NCBI GenBank assembly: GCA_963693365.1
Contig: CAVNZM010000013.1
Coordinates: 7,440,001 to 7,504,000 of the forward strand
Reading direction: 5' to 3'
DNA length: 64,000 bases
Origin: Amoebidium appalachense
Taxonomy: Eukaryota > Ichthyosporea
The notes beneath the pieces are model-generated. The model was not told where the DNA came from and made no database searches. It saw nothing but the letters and a program-made list of their open reading frames with translations. The translations under genes and the position numbers were made by a program. Shown here piece by piece: positions 25,130 to 46,042 of the stretch. Positions within the stretch are counted from its first letter, which is position 1. Each line of letters opens with the position of its first letter.

Positions 25130-27002
25130 TTACTTCTTCGATGTTGTGGGGCTATCGTTCTCGTTGGAGAACTCCGACTCCTTCAACAGCTGCTCAAAGT
25201 GGCTCATGTGTTCCGCTTTCATGGCATCCAACTGTTCTGCAGTGTACTTGGGCACCAGGAAAGTGGAAATCGCACCCGCCGCCATCGCCGACGCACTGAA
25301 GAACATGACGGCCCGCAGACCATACTTGTCCGAAACAATGGGGTAGGTAAGACCGGCAATACCGGCACCGACCTTGCCCATGGCCGCGGCAAAACCGTGG
25401 CACGTGGCCTTGACCTGCGTGGGGAAAAATTCACCGGGGATGACGTATGTGGTGGCGTTGGGGCCAAAGTTGCCGAAGAAATACGTCAAACCGTAGAGGA
25501 TAATGAACAGGGCGGGAATCTCCTTTAGGTTCAGGAAGAACCCACCCAGGCAGCAGTAGATGGCCGTGAGCATGCAGAAGCCGTAGAACTGGATGTTCCA
25601 GCGGCCAAGAATGTCCAAAAACGCAACGGAGAACCAGTAGCCCGGCACGGCCATCAGCACCACGTAGAGCGAGTTGAGTGCCTTGTCCTCAACCGTGTTG
25701 CCCAGACCCATCATCCTGCAAGGGGGAAAAAGCCAGGTTAGCACAAGAAAAATTGGTACAGTGTGCACCTCCGTGAACGGAATGGATTGTACATGCTTTC
25801 CTGCAGACAGCTTCACATAGCATTTGCACCGTTCGTGCTTACGCCAACTGAAGAATGCGCAACGACAGCTTTTTCACCACATTCCTGCGAAGTAATACAT
25901 GCCGGAAGAAAAAGGATTCGCAAAAGGGATTCGAAAAACACGGGAGGAATACGTACGAGGTGATTATGGTGTTGAACAGGCCGTTGCCATAGAAGGCAAT
26001 GTCCAGGAAGAACCAGGCTGCAGCGGTACCAATCATCTCCTTCCAGAACACCCTGATGGCACTCTTGACGTTGCCCCAGTGCGACACGCGCACCTCCTTG
26101 GCATCCTTGAAATCGTCCGTCTCGTGGAGCTTCACACGGAAATAAAACACGCACGCAGCAGGGAAGGCACCGAATGCAAGAGCAAACCTCCATGCAACCT
26201 CGTACGGGCAGCCGGCCTGAAGAAGAATGACAACCACGAGTGCAGCCGTGAGCTTACCGAAACCCTGCATAGCAAACACGGACGCCATGACCTTGCCGCG
26301 CACACGTGTCGTGGTTGCCTCGGCGGCAATGGTTGCAGCCAGGGGATATTCACCACCAACACCGATACCGATAATCAACCGGAATATGGCCAGCTGGTAG
26401 TAGATGCTGAAGGCGGGGGTGTTAACAACAGCAGACGAGGCAAGGGCACCGACAATAATGAGAACACACGTGGTGATAAAGATAATACGACGGCCGATAT
26501 AGTCAGCAAAGCCACCGAAGAAAAGCTGACCAATAACGGCACCCCAAACGGCAGCAGAACCGACCAGAGACTTGTCGAAGGTGGTCTGGGGGTAGATCTT
26601 GGCCATGATGGCAAGCACGTTGTTGATCACGAAGAGGTCGTATCTGCAGGAGAGAAGGGAAACGGTCAAAACGAAACCATGGTTGTCAAGGTGACCGTGA
26701 ACACTATGTGCGCGGAATGGCGCAAGATGCGCAAGATGTTCGAGGGAAAAAAAAAAAAAAGGCCAGGGAGAGATAAGAAGAGACACTTACGCGTCAGCAA
26801 GGAAACCCGTTCCGATGATGATAATCTGCGTCACGTTCCTCTTGGTGAAGTATTTGTTGACGGGGGGTGGGGCAGTTCCGCTCTCGGCAGCTGCCTCGGC
26901 TCCTACAGCCAGAGTCCCGGAGTCGGGGAGAGTCGTGCTAGCTCCATCCTTCTGTTTCATGGCCATGGAGCTGGCATCATCGTCAATGTGTCTAACCTCC
27001 AT
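25130..27002 (-). CDS. Inorganic phosphate transporter, PHO84/PHT1 type (MFS)
   Basis: Model: complement(join(25130..25715, 25957..26643, 26791..27002)), 494 residues. Donors are GTAAGT and GTACGT, acceptors TGCAG, and all phases are consistent. An N-terminal hydrophilic tail is followed by twelve predicted membrane segments. Family hallmarks are GFLADAYDLFVINNV in TM1, FGGFADYIGRR in the TM2-3 loop, GIGVGGEYPLAATIAAE in TM4, PGYWFSVAFLDILGR in TM8 and FGNFGPNATTYVIPGEFFP in TM10-11. The C-terminal tail is acidic and polar. Family knowledge: these are plasma-membrane H+:Pi symporters, often phosphate-regulated. Both introns are short (241 and 147 nt) and free of the simple repeats that fill the other genes' introns. 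The start at 27002 begins MEVRHIDDD; an upstream ATG at 27080 is in frame but would extend into the 5' leader. Confidence 0.95.
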
Positions 27003-27148
27003 TTTGGCTCTAGAAGAAGTGTGCCCGTGTATGACTCTTGAGACCGGCGACGGCTGATACTGAGTGAGCCAAGCACTCACGCAAACACCACTGCCCTAAA
27101 GTGATCGATATCATGAGTCGACTGGCAACTTTGTTGATGGGTCGCGGG

Positions 27149-27195
27149 TTTTATACGCGCTCAATTCGGTCGCCAGTGTAGAGTGATATGATTGG
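27149..27195 (-). promoter_or_regulatory. CCAAT-TATA promoter of the phosphate transporter
   Basis: Read on the minus strand, CCAAT (27195-27191) precedes TATAAAA (27155-27149) by about 36 nt, and the ATG lies about 150 nt further on. This is the clearest core promoter in the window and a model for the other CCAAT/TATA pairs seen here. Confidence 0.7.
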
Positions 27196-27664
27196 CTAAT
27201 TTCGTACCATGCTGGAGGAGTGTAATGAATGCAGCATGCAGTGGCGTAAACAAGTGTATGGCTGTGGACTGGTTCACACGCCACACGGATAAATTAAAAT
27301 TTTGACCTCACCGCCAAATACAAGTTGTCTACTAGAATACTAAGCATCAATAATAAGCTTATATCAAAAAAAATCTTAGGAAGACTATTAGAAAAAGGTG
27401 TAAGAAAATGCGAGCCACCCATCAGCTGACACCCAGGTGTTCCAAGATCCCGGATATTTTTAGATAGATCTCACTCGATCGGCGAATTGGAATTCCAAAT
27501 TTTCAAGCTTTCTCAGCTGACTACAGCTGACTGTGACTGAGGGCACTTTGGCACCGTGACGAAACCGTGGCCACCGCTGATCATGAGAGGAGGTGTTAAG
27601 CAATGATAATCCAAGTAGCAGTTTATTTAGTGGACATGCATATGTTTGAACACGGCCATGTGTG

Positions 27665-27665
<1 letters not shown>

Positions 27666-27698
<33 letters not shown>

Positions 27699-27735
27699 CA
27701 CATATATATATATATATATATATTACACACATGGC

Positions 27736-27780
<45 letters not shown>
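27666..27780. repeat. (AT)n microsatellite with internal palindromes
   Basis: Three AT blocks separated by TATTACACATAT-type spacers. TGTGTAATATA on the left mirrors TATATTACACA on the right, so the block can fold into a cruciform or hairpin. It abuts family-2 repeat copy 1. Confidence 0.85.
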
Positions 27781-27948
27781 TAATTGATTTCTCCTTGTAG
27801 TCTTTATGGTGTCTCGTAGAGAAAGTAAACCCTGATATATAGTCACCACCCGACATCTATGTACGTGATCATGATATACCGCTGAGGGGATATTCCGAGC
27901 AAACCCCCCCCCCATACCTGAGACTGGTTCTCTTTGCCTCGTAAACCC

Positions 27949-27950
<2 letters not shown>
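27779..27950 (-). mobile_element. Family-2 dispersed repeat, copy 1
   Basis: About 172 bp matching, in inverted orientation, 57413-57594. Shared blocks include CTCCTTGTAGTCTTTATGG, CCGCTGAGGGGATATTCCG and CATACCTGAGACTGGTTC. Both copies contain an internal poly-C/poly-G run and are flanked by simple repeats. No ORF. Confidence 0.85.
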
Positions 27951-27979
<29 letters not shown>

Positions 27980-29142
27980 TATGCTGCGTACCTTCGGGAT
28001 ATCGATTTCCCGCCAGTGACACATATGTACGATGAGGAACGTGCGTGTACGTACGTACGTGTTGTGCACATATGATGCCGCCCAGTGGCCCACACACGAT
28101 ATATGCATACATGTCTTAGACTACCATATACTGTACCACAGGGGCCATTTGTTATAGTTCAACCTTCGGGCACAAAACTCAAAGTCAATTATTTTTTCCC
28201 TGACAACTTTCACATTTTTTTTTTAGCATCTATCTGTAAATTTTGATTACAGTTTTGAAATTTAAGACACCCTTCGGTAAATTACAAGTAGGCCAATCGG
28301 CGCTTTCAACGAGGCTGAGGAGTGCAAAGTGTACATCTAGCCAATCCCAAGACAGGAGACCGCACGTTGGGCTTTACTTCCAACCGATTGGCCTTTTGAA
28401 TCTTTCCCCAGTAACCTGCGTTTCAGCAAATTCTGCCAGCACAAAAAGTCAGCAACCTGAACCATTAGCCACCTAAGCTTTCCATGAGGTGATACACGAG
28501 CTAAATTTTCCTCAAGTCTTTTTTTTAATTGTTTGGCTAGACATAATCAAGTTCTGATATATATTTTCTCAGCATATTTTGATCTTGTAGAAATCGAAAT
28601 TTTTGAAGGGGGGTTTTCACAGTCAGAAAAACATATGCCCATTTGGCTGGAGTGTAGGGTGATTACAGCTGGAACAGTGAACAGCCATCCAATCAGCGAT
28701 GTGCATCCACCCATGTGCAGGGACCGTGACGTCACGTAATGCTGCTTTGACATGCACCGGGTCTAGGAGGCCTTGCTCCGTGAGGCACGGTGTGCACTTC
28801 GTGACCGTCACGTGCAAGTAGGCTATATGTTATTTTTTGTAGTGTATAATAGATGTATACATGTTTTTTTGTGTGTGTGTTTTACATGATATATAGATAT
28901 ATAATACATACATCAATCAAATTCGCTTACTTACTACCAAAGAACACCGTCCCGGGGGCTTTCCTATTTTTTAATAGCACGGCCGTGCACCTGAGGGGCT
29001 GGGTGGCTGATATACATGATATTCGATTTTGCAACAACCGTCCTCTCGACCTCTTTTCCCTTTTCATTTGCGCACGCAAGCCTTATTTCCGTTGCCGCAC
29101 AGAGAACATCCTTTTTGAGGCAGTAAAGTAGTATTTCTAAAG
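27951..29142. other. Intergenic / 5' region of the Nudix gene
   Basis: Contains a short (CA)n, GGCCAATCGG (28291) and its exact reverse complement CCGATTGGCC (28383), further CCAATC motifs (28341, 28690) and a TATATAAT stretch (28893). A 92-codon frame at 28853-29131 is T-rich and unsupported. No gene was recognised. Confidence 0.5.
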
Positions 29143-36720
<7,578 letters not shown>

Positions 36721-36891
36721 ATGGTCAGTGTGTGTGTGCCGTCACACACACACGCAGCATTCAGCACCTTTGTGGATAAGCTTAAGCTTGATCACCTTAT
36801 TATAACTACGGTTGGTGGTAGGTTGCAGTCACTAGCTGTCGTGCTTGTGTATTGCTGCAGACACGAACAGCGCGGGATAATAAGGGTTTGA
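36721..36891 (+). CDS. Small ORF (56 aa) downstream of a TATA box, uncertain
   Basis: ATG to TGA with no interruption, containing FSTFVDKLKLDHLIITTVGG and RLQSLAVVLVYCC. TATATAAT lies about 90 nt and ATTGGCT about 200 nt upstream. An overlapping minus-strand frame (36767-36486) is also open, so the strand is uncertain. I do not recognise the protein. Confidence 0.25.
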   Translation: MVSVCVPSHTHAAFSTFVDKLKLDHLIITTVGGRLQSLAVVLVYCCRHEQRGIIRV

Positions 36892-37011
36892 GTGACGACT
36901 CAATAGTGTGAAGACTTTATTATTAAATAGTCTGGGTGCCAACCCCATATGCATGTGCCTTAGTTTAGTGACACGATAGATAGAGGATAGCTAGCTTACG
37001 GTGCCGCCCTT

Positions 37012-37173
37012 CTAGCTAATAAGTGGCCCGAGTGCCGTCTCCAGAGATAGTATAGTGTGAAGCGTTTTCTGACAGGCCTGAGGTGTGGCAACTTTCAAGG
37101 ATTCCAGCTGCACATCACTGACACAAGTTGCTGCATGAGCGTCACTGGCACATGCACCGGTAACCGATATCAT
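37012..37173 (-). CDS. Small ORF (53 aa) with promoter-like and polyA-like flanks
   Basis: Minus-strand frame MISVTGACASDAHAATC... ending LETALGPLIS and TAG. Upstream on the same strand are CCAATT (about 37313) and an AATAAAATT stretch (about 37270). About 90 nt downstream is AATAAAG (near 36920), a possible polyadenylation signal. Everything fits a compact gene, but no family is recognised and the ORF is short. Confidence 0.3.
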   Translation of the reverse strand: MISVTGACASDAHAATCVSDVQLESLKVATPQACQKTLHTILSLETALGPLIS

Positions 37174-38117
37174 GACTCGTGACCGTGCACCTGTGTACAG
37201 TACACAAGCAGAGTGCAAGTCTGAAAAATTCCGTCCCGGGATTACTAAACGGAAGTAGATAAATTTTATTGGAAAGAACGCGCCCCCATGCAGACTGGCC
37301 CGGCGCAGTCATGAATTGGGCCAATTTAACGGTTCGTGTTTTGAAAGGCAGGTGCTGGTTATTCAATGTGGATACCAAACCTTCTTTGTTGTTGTTATTT
37401 TTTTAGCTTTTGGAAATGCTTTCCGGCCCTCTGAATTTTCCTTCGTAGAATTTACCACCACTCCTCCTGCCCGACTCCTGCCGTACGCACACCTGATAAC
37501 AAGGAATGTAAAATCTAAATATTATTTTGATTGGATTACAGTAATATTTACAAATTGAATCAAGCAACAAATACATACCACCATACCAGAGTTAGAATTC
37601 CTACCAATCACTGTTAGATCAACTCATGTACCAACGTAGGATCTCCCTACACCTTGTGACACATATTACACTTGAGCGTGGGCCCTGAAAGTAAACCCCC
37701 AAAAGACTCTTACTTCTTTTTTTTTTTTTTTCGACTTGTGTTTTTCCGAGTGTCGAGACTCTTAGTATAACCTCCTATATATTAAACAGCTTCATCCAGC
37801 TATTAGACTAAATACAAAACAAAAAGTATTAGTTGATTTTATTTTATTGACCATCAAGATAAATTTGTGTAGCATTTACCCCTATTTTTCCTCGCACAAG
37901 TGGCTGTGTAGTGTGTTACTGTAGGTTACGGAAATTGGCTGATGATAAATAGATCCCCCTGTAAAAATTATGTCTGTTGAGGGGCAACTTCCTGGCGCGG
38001 AAGAATGGAAACAAAACGCTTCACCATCTGACCATCAACTGAGCGCTTTGAAACACACGCCCAGCCTACGGTTTCTGTTTAGTTTGCAGCGTTTTGCTTC
38101 ATAGCTTCACACGCTTT

Positions 38118-38122
38118 ATAAG
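38118..38122 (+). promoter_or_regulatory. TATA box upstream of the leishmanolysin gene
   Basis: TATAA within GCTTTATAAGCTCC, 366 nt before the ATG. A TTTTTTTTTCAG acceptor at about 38355 suggests that a 5' UTR intron fills part of that distance. Confidence 0.45.
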
Positions 38123-38483
38123 CTCCTGTACATTACATAGGTGCATCTCTGTGCTTGCTTATAGTCCGACTACTTAGTGCTATCATTCATTTTTCCTTCT
38201 TGAACATCCACTACACGAAGGATCAGATCTGCGAGGGAAAAACGGAGCAAGGGACTACGTGCATCTCGCCAACTATCCGTCCCATCTTCACAGGTCGTGG
38301 TGTTACGATGCTGGCAGCATTTTAATTGAGTATTCAGTTTCTGTTTTTTTTTTCAGAACACAAATCCCACCGTCTTACTAGGGGGTGTTGTGCCTTGCAC
38401 ACACAGGCACACACACGTCCATACCCCCCCCACACACATACTCACGTAGACGCACACACACACGTGTGCTTTAGACACCTACG

Positions 38484-38825
38484 ATGGCCAAACTTTCATT
38501 ATTAGCGTGTGTTGCCCTAGCGGGAACTCAAATATCTGAAGCCGGGCCGTTGAAAAGGAAAAGGGAGACGATCATTGACGTCTTGCACAAACACGAACAC
38601 TTATATGAGCACAACTGCATGCACGAAGAAATCTCAGAGCGAATTCAGCCCGTAAGCATTAACTACGCCCAAGGTGAGTTTTGTTTCGTAAATATGTTCG
38701 TAGTATGCACTCTGTGTTGTCGTCCGTATTCATGGATCTCATGTTCTTGAGTCCGTAGACATGGTAGGTGAACGTGTCTGTGTGGAACAACTTGGTTGCC
38801 CTTACCCATACCCATCGTTTTGGTG

Positions 38826-38878
<53 letters not shown>

Positions 38879-39006
38879 GCAGGTGTGTGCATGCTTGTCT
38901 CCTATCCATACGTTTTTTGTGTATGTGCGTTTTTGTGTGGATGTGTAATGCCGAAGTGCATCGGAATGTTGGAATGGGCGGAACTCCATAGATTTGTTTT
39001 TAGCGG

Positions 39007-39042
<36 letters not shown>

Positions 39043-40838
39043 GTGTGCGTGTGTGTGCGTGCGTGTGTGTGTCTGCGTGTATGTGTGTGTGCACGTGTGT
39101 CTATCTCCAGGTATATGTATGTGCATGCCTGTATGGTAAGATTTAAGTGCTGGATTGTATGCATCGGTACTCGCATGCCAGCATTCTACACACACAGCTG
39201 TGTGCTTTGCGACACATTCACACCCTCGCGCGCGCGCACACACACACGCACACCCACAAAAAGGTTCTGTGCTGTTAACACGTATATCAACAGATACGGG
39301 TAAAAAAGTTATGCCAAATAAGCGAATCTTCCACCCATAATGCCTCTGTTCGCATAGGCAGTCCCACACATATTTGCATCCCTTTTCCCATAAATATCCA
39401 CATCTTTCTTCATAGCAATATGCACTTCATCCACCACCAATATCATGTTCGTATTTTCTTTTGCACCAGTATCTCCATCATTAACCCGCCAATATTTGTA
39501 TCTATAATTGCACCAACATCCACATATCTACTTGCACGGATATCCACCTCAATTCTCATCAATATTTACATTTTATTCACACCCATGCAAAGATATTCAC
39601 ATCTTTCTTCCCACCACTATCCCCACTTGTTTCACCCACCCATATTCCCAGCTTGATTATCACCATATCCACAATCATATGCACACCATTAGCCACATTT
39701 TTATTCCCATCTTTATCCAATCCCTCCAATATTCCTATCCCGATCTTTATTCACAATTGTATTCTTGCGCAGAATCTGGTTCGCACGTACACAGGCGGCA
39801 GGCCGACAGTGATTGGCTGAGCTTTGAGGAGGTGGTGCAAGACCAAGTCAACAAGGATGACGCAGAGTGGAACGAAATCAGAATCCTCCCAGACTACTCG
39901 CTGCTTGAAGACCCCAAATTTTCGTGCCAGGGGGTAAGTTTTTAGGGGGGGTTTATGTCGGATACCGGTACCCGAAATTTTCGTGTTAGGACACAACTTA
40001 GGAGTAGGTTTTTTTTCTAGTTTAGGTTCACCGCCACCCCAATTTCCGTTCCAGGGCCGCAAGTTTTTTAGCTGACGGTTGATAAGTTGCTTCTTCTATG
40101 AGATTATTGTGATGCACATGAAAATACACAGCACTCTGAAACAAAATGAAAATGCAGAGGTTACGTGATACAAAGGCTTCATTAGCCTGTTGAAGCATTG
40201 GCACACGGACCACTATGGTTTTTTGGTGTTGTAATTACTTTTTCTCCTGTTGTTTGTTTATTTTGTTTCCTGTGTTTGTTGATTTGTTTTATGCAGTATT
40301 TTCCATAGCTTACACCACATCAAAACCGAACAGCACCCACTATTTCACTAACTTTCAACTATCCACAGATTGGCACGGTGTTGACGGACACAGTCGATGG
40401 GAATCGCCAGTACACATGCACCCAGGCAGATATCCTCACGCCTGAGAAAAAAGAATATCTAATTCAGAAATTGGTCCCGGCAACAATTGAATTCTACGAG
40501 CGCGTTTTGAAAGTTCGCAGATTTGGCGGATTTAAGTCTTTGGCCGCAGTCACACAGGATATGTGCGGACTGCCCGTTCCTGTATCTTTGAAGCAAGATC
40601 GCCCCGAGGTGGATCTCGTCATTGCGATTACGGCCTTCCCCACAAAGCCCGGGACATTGGCGTGGGCTTCTGCATGCTTCTTTGGTGGCCCGCACAACAG
40701 GTACACTAATCCTTACATAAATACCTGACAGTTTGTTGATGGGTGTCTCGAGGCGATAATCGACTATTGAATTTCAAAGGTATTTATTTATTTATTTATT
40801 TATTCTTTATTTTTTTATTTTTTTGGGGGGGGGGGGGG

Positions 40839-40874
<36 letters not shown>

Positions 40875-41274
40875 GTAGGGGGAAATAATTTCTATCTTAA
40901 CGATGCTGTCTAGCCCTTCTAAAAGTTTTGTTGGAAACTTATGAAAGCTAACTCAACATTTTAACAAAATTAATGCAGGCCTGTGGTTGGTCGGCTCAAC
41001 GTCGGCCCGGCCAATCTTGACCCGAAAGACCTCCAAAACTTCGACAACCACGTGGCCACAGTGAGGCATGAGTTGGCTCACGTGATGGCATTCTCGAACA
41101 GTCTCTATGACGTAGGCGGCCCCCTTCCTATTGGTAGAGAGTCATGCCTTGGAACGTGTGGGTTGTGTGTGCTTGATGCCGATGGACAAGTGTTTGTCGC
41201 AGGGGAAGGATGTAGGGGCTCTGTAAGAACAGTTGTGTAGGTGTGACAGGACTGTCTCTGTGTGGGGTGTTTAC

Positions 41275-41312
<38 letters not shown>

Positions 41313-41664
41313 GCCGCCCTTCACTTTTCACCTCTCCTCATGATATAAGACCACAACTCCCCTTGAATTTTTCACTCCAACACCAACAAACAAAAAATAA
41401 AAACAAAAAGGGCAAAACCATGATCACAACAACAGCAATAACAACAACAACACTAACAACAACGTCGACAATAACAGAAATTCGTGGACAATTCCGGAAA
41501 GCCGCTCCCCCTTACCTCGGTTATCAAGACGGACACAGCCACTGGTGTCAGCAAGATAGTGACCCCCAAGGTGATCCAGGCCATGACCCAGCAGTACGAC
41601 TGCCAACAGATCGATGGCGCCCCATTGGAGGATTTCGGCGGTGCAAGAAGTGTACGTGGACCCC

Positions 41665-41695
<31 letters not shown>

Positions 41696-41911
41696 AAAAA
41701 GATATCACCTACCCCACCCACCACCATCACCACCACCACGACCACCACGACCACCACTCCCCTGTCCCCCCGAAGGTTGGGCCCCTACTTGTGTTCCCAT
41801 GGCTAGACATTTTTTCGCGCAATTTTACTTATCTGAAGCCTCTTTTGCATTGGTGTTCCTTACGTCATAGCACAGCCCAAACACACACGCTCGCATACAT
41901 ACAACACGTAA

Positions 41912-41945
<34 letters not shown>

Positions 41946-43302
41946 CCCACCCCTCTCTCTCATACACACGCACAATAAATAACACCACCATGCATACAAC
42001 AGGCGGGGTCTCATTGGGAAAAGCGTCTTTTCCGGGACGAATTCATGTGCGCAACTTCGACCGTGCTGGACCCCATCTACTCTGGGGTGACTCTTGCGCT
42101 CTTTGAGGATTCTGGTTGGTACCAGGCCGACTACGGCCAGGCAGACGTTCTGCCATGGGGTCACAAGAAGGGGTGCAGCTTCGTAAACGGGGATTGCGGA
42201 AAGGATACCTCCGGGTTTTTCTGCTCTAAGGTAGGCCTGGCCTACTGTTAATTCAGTGTTTCAGTTGCATTTTTTGGTGTTTTACCACTCTCCGGTACGC
42301 CAATCAATATTGACTACCAAACACATTTCTGCTTAGCTCTATAGTGGTGGATGTGATAGTGTCTTTACTTCTGTGTTTGTCAGGTTTTCAAATGCTCCCA
42401 TCCCCCCCCCCCCCCCTCCGCCCCACTCTCCCTGTCTCTCTCCCCCGCCCCCCCTTCTCCTCCTCCTCCCCTTCCAGCGGCAGCTCTCCAACCACCATCA
42501 CTCTTCCACCTTCAAACACTTATCCCCTATTAACACAAATAACAATCCACTGCACATGGCTTCCAAACGCACGATATACATGTTACACATACACACACAC
42601 ATACAATCACAAGCACATAGTATGCATGTGCTCCCGCACACACAAACACAACACACACATACATACCCATACGCACGCACATATACACACGCACACACAC
42701 ACACACGCACACACACACACACACATGTACACAGCCGGACGAAGCAGGGTGCACGTACGATGGCATCCACAAGTCCTTCTGTGATCTCTCCCAGCAGGCC
42801 ACCGATCTTCCCAAACAATACCAACACTTTAGCGACCCAAAGATGGGCGGAAAGGACGCATTTATGGATTACTGCCCCATTATGCAGGTGTGTGCACGTG
42901 TATTTCTGTGCGTGTGCGCGCACAAGTGTGTGCTTGTGCGTGTGCTTGTGTGTGTGCTTGCGCGTGTCTGTGTGTGTAGTGGGTCTAGGCGTAAGGTATG
43001 TAGGTATGTGTGGGAGCGTATGTGTGATTGCATGTGCAGTCGAAGTGTGCATGTAATCACGTGTGCATACGTATGTTGTACTTGTAGGTACTAGCAGGTA
43101 CATGCTCGAACATAAGATGAAGACTGTATAAAAAAGGTTCGTTTTGGAGCATGAAGAGGGGAAGGCGGCAAGGAGGGGATGTGGGGAAAAGGGAAGATGG
43201 AGAGAGGGGGGGAGGGGAGGCTTGAGGTGTGCTATTCATTGGGTGCACTTACTGACCTCGGTTTGTCTCCCCCCTCCCCCCCCCACCCTTGTTCATAGCA
43301 TG

Positions 43303-43372
<70 letters not shown>

Positions 43373-45642
43373 CGTTTGGCAATGGTGACTGCCGTGACCC
43401 CTCCGAGGCCAAACCTATCTCAGCCACCCTTGGGGAGGTCTACTCGGTTGAGTCACGCTGCTTTGTGTCCAATCTCATCAGCAACGTTTATGACTCACCG
43501 TCAAACACAAGGTGTGTGTGTGTGTGTGTGTTTGTGTGTGTGTGCGGGGGTGCGTGTGTGTATGTGCCTCACCTCCCTCCCTCCCTCCGTATGTGTGTAT
43601 GTTTGAACATGTGTATGTTTTAAGATTGTTGCTGTTTTTGGTGCTCGTGTGTGCAACAAGCACATGCTTGCACATATGGGGGCTGTGTTCACGTGGGGAT
43701 GTACGTGTGTGTGTGCGTGTAGAGGCGTATGTCTGTATAGATGTGTGTCTGTGTACGTTCATTGTTGCGTACGTGTGTATGTGTGTATGTACGTGTGTGT
43801 GTGTGTATGTCCGTGTGTGTATGTGTACGCGTGTGACCAAAATACTCGTGCAACATTCTCCATCCACCTGAAATCCAAACACCCCCCATATATCCCCATT
43901 CATAACCAAATCCCGTGTTTCCCCCCTGTAGGTGCTTCAAGCACAAGTGCATGGTGGACCAGACCGACAGCAAATTCAAGCTGTATATCCAACCCAACGG
44001 CTATCCCGACTGGGTGAAGTGTCCCCCTGAGGGCGGTCAGATTACCTTCCCCAAGTACAAGGTTTGTCCCTCCTTCTCCCCCCCCCCCCCCCCCCCCCCC
44101 AATAGGGGCAAAAAGAAACGAGGAAAAAAAGAGAGAATGGAGGCGGGGGAAAGGGGGGGGGGGGGGGGGGGGGGGGGGGGGAACGGGAATGGAAATCCTG
44201 CGATGAAAACCCGGGGTTGGAGGAGGTGTGTGGTGGTGTGTGTGTTTTGAGAGGGGGGGGGGGGGGGGGGGGGAGGGAGGATGGGTAGGGTGAGGGACAC
44301 CAGAAGTTTCACCCACCAGATGTGTCCGGTAAGAAGAAAAGACTTGCACTGGAACGGATAGACAGAGATACGCAGATCATGTCTGTGGCTGTGCATGTGG
44401 TACCGACTCGCATGCACAATTTTTACACACACACACATAGTAAACCCGTCCCCTCCCCTGCTCCCCCCCCTCTAACACACATACGCACGCACACACACAC
44501 ACACCCACCCACCCACCCACACACACACACACACACACATAAACACACCGCTCTGTTCGAAAGGATTGGGTCTAATAAGAACCCCGCTTGCATATTTTTT
44601 ACTGACCCACTCCAAATTTCAGTTCGGGGAGGACGAATTTGAGGGGAGTGTCACATGTCCCCCAGCCACGTCCATGTGCGAAAAGCAAAGTACGATCCTT
44701 CCCCCCTCCCCCCCCCCCCCCCGAAACTCGGGTACTGTGGATGACGTGGGCCCCCCCTGAGGATGGGCTCTGCTTATTATGCATACTCTTTATGTATGGC
44801 TTGCATTCTGCATCGTGTTATCCGTTTGTTCTTGTGTACTTCGTACTTTTTGACGCATTCAAAACCCCCCCCCCCCCCCCCCTCCCTTCCCCCCCCCCCC
44901 CCGTCTCCGAATGAACTTTTGTTCAGTCTCTTGCCTTCCTCTTCCCCCAAACCCCCTGGTCACCGTTTCCCCTTCTTCGATCTGTCCATCAATTTTCTGG
45001 GGTGCTTTGCTGCAAGTTGATTTGTTTTCGGCTGTTTCTCTTCTTTTTGGGCCTTGATTCCCATTTGCACAGCCTAGATGATCTTTGGTAATAACTAAAC
45101 CATCGATAAAAATTTAAAGTTCATATTGGATTGGGCGCAGATCACATGCCTATCTCGGAGGGCACGTGGAAGACGCTCTGGGGAGAGAACTACAGCACCC
45201 TCTTCACCATCCAAAAGTCGTACGACCTCTACTCACAGGTAACCAACACCCCCTCTTCCCCCCCCCCCCCCCCCCCCCTCCCCCCTCCCCCCACCAGTGT
45301 GAATGAGGACCGTTTTTTTGGAACTTTTCATAGTTCTATTGTTTGCGTGCAATTTTGGTTTGAGGGTTGTTTTTTCCCCCGGGACTGCTCCCTCTGGGTT
45401 TAGGGGTTTAGGGGAAAACACGTCCGGTTATGAGACTGTCAATCACACACATTGAGAGAAGAAAATTTTGGGAGGATTTTCTTTTTAACATTAAATTTAT
45501 AATTTAACAGGACGGCATGCCCGGGTATGAAACGGTGGACCACACACAGTTCCTGAACAATGCAGTGAATAGGGGATGGCCCTCCCAGCGCAAGTTGCGC
45601 CTGAGATACATCACAGACGTCAAAGTGAAGAGTACGCATACC

Positions 45643-45682
<40 letters not shown>

Positions 45683-45975
45683 TTTTTTGCTTCTTGTCTG
45701 TAGTGTTTGTGTCTGGTTTTATGGGTTTTTTTATTATTATTTCGTTTGCTTCCATGTTTGCGCTATCCTTTTTTGCATATTCATCCCCCCCCCCCCCCCC
45801 CCACACACACACACAAAAAAAAAAAAAAGAAAGAAAAAAAAAAAAGAAAAAAAAAACCCTCCCTCCCCTCTTACCTCGGATTCTCCATCCCTCCATTTGG
45901 TTTTTGTGCCTTTCTGATGATAGCCAGCTCTTTGTTTTTGCACGTTCTTTTACTTTTTCCTCCCTTTTTTTTTTT

Positions 45976-46042
<67 letters not shown>

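Noticed and set aside
44639-44914. Recurring hydrophobic ORF ([17 protein letters not shown]...) on several family-1 copies
   Set aside because: Identical because the DNA repeat is identical; it has no independent start or stop context, and degenerate copies do not keep the frame.
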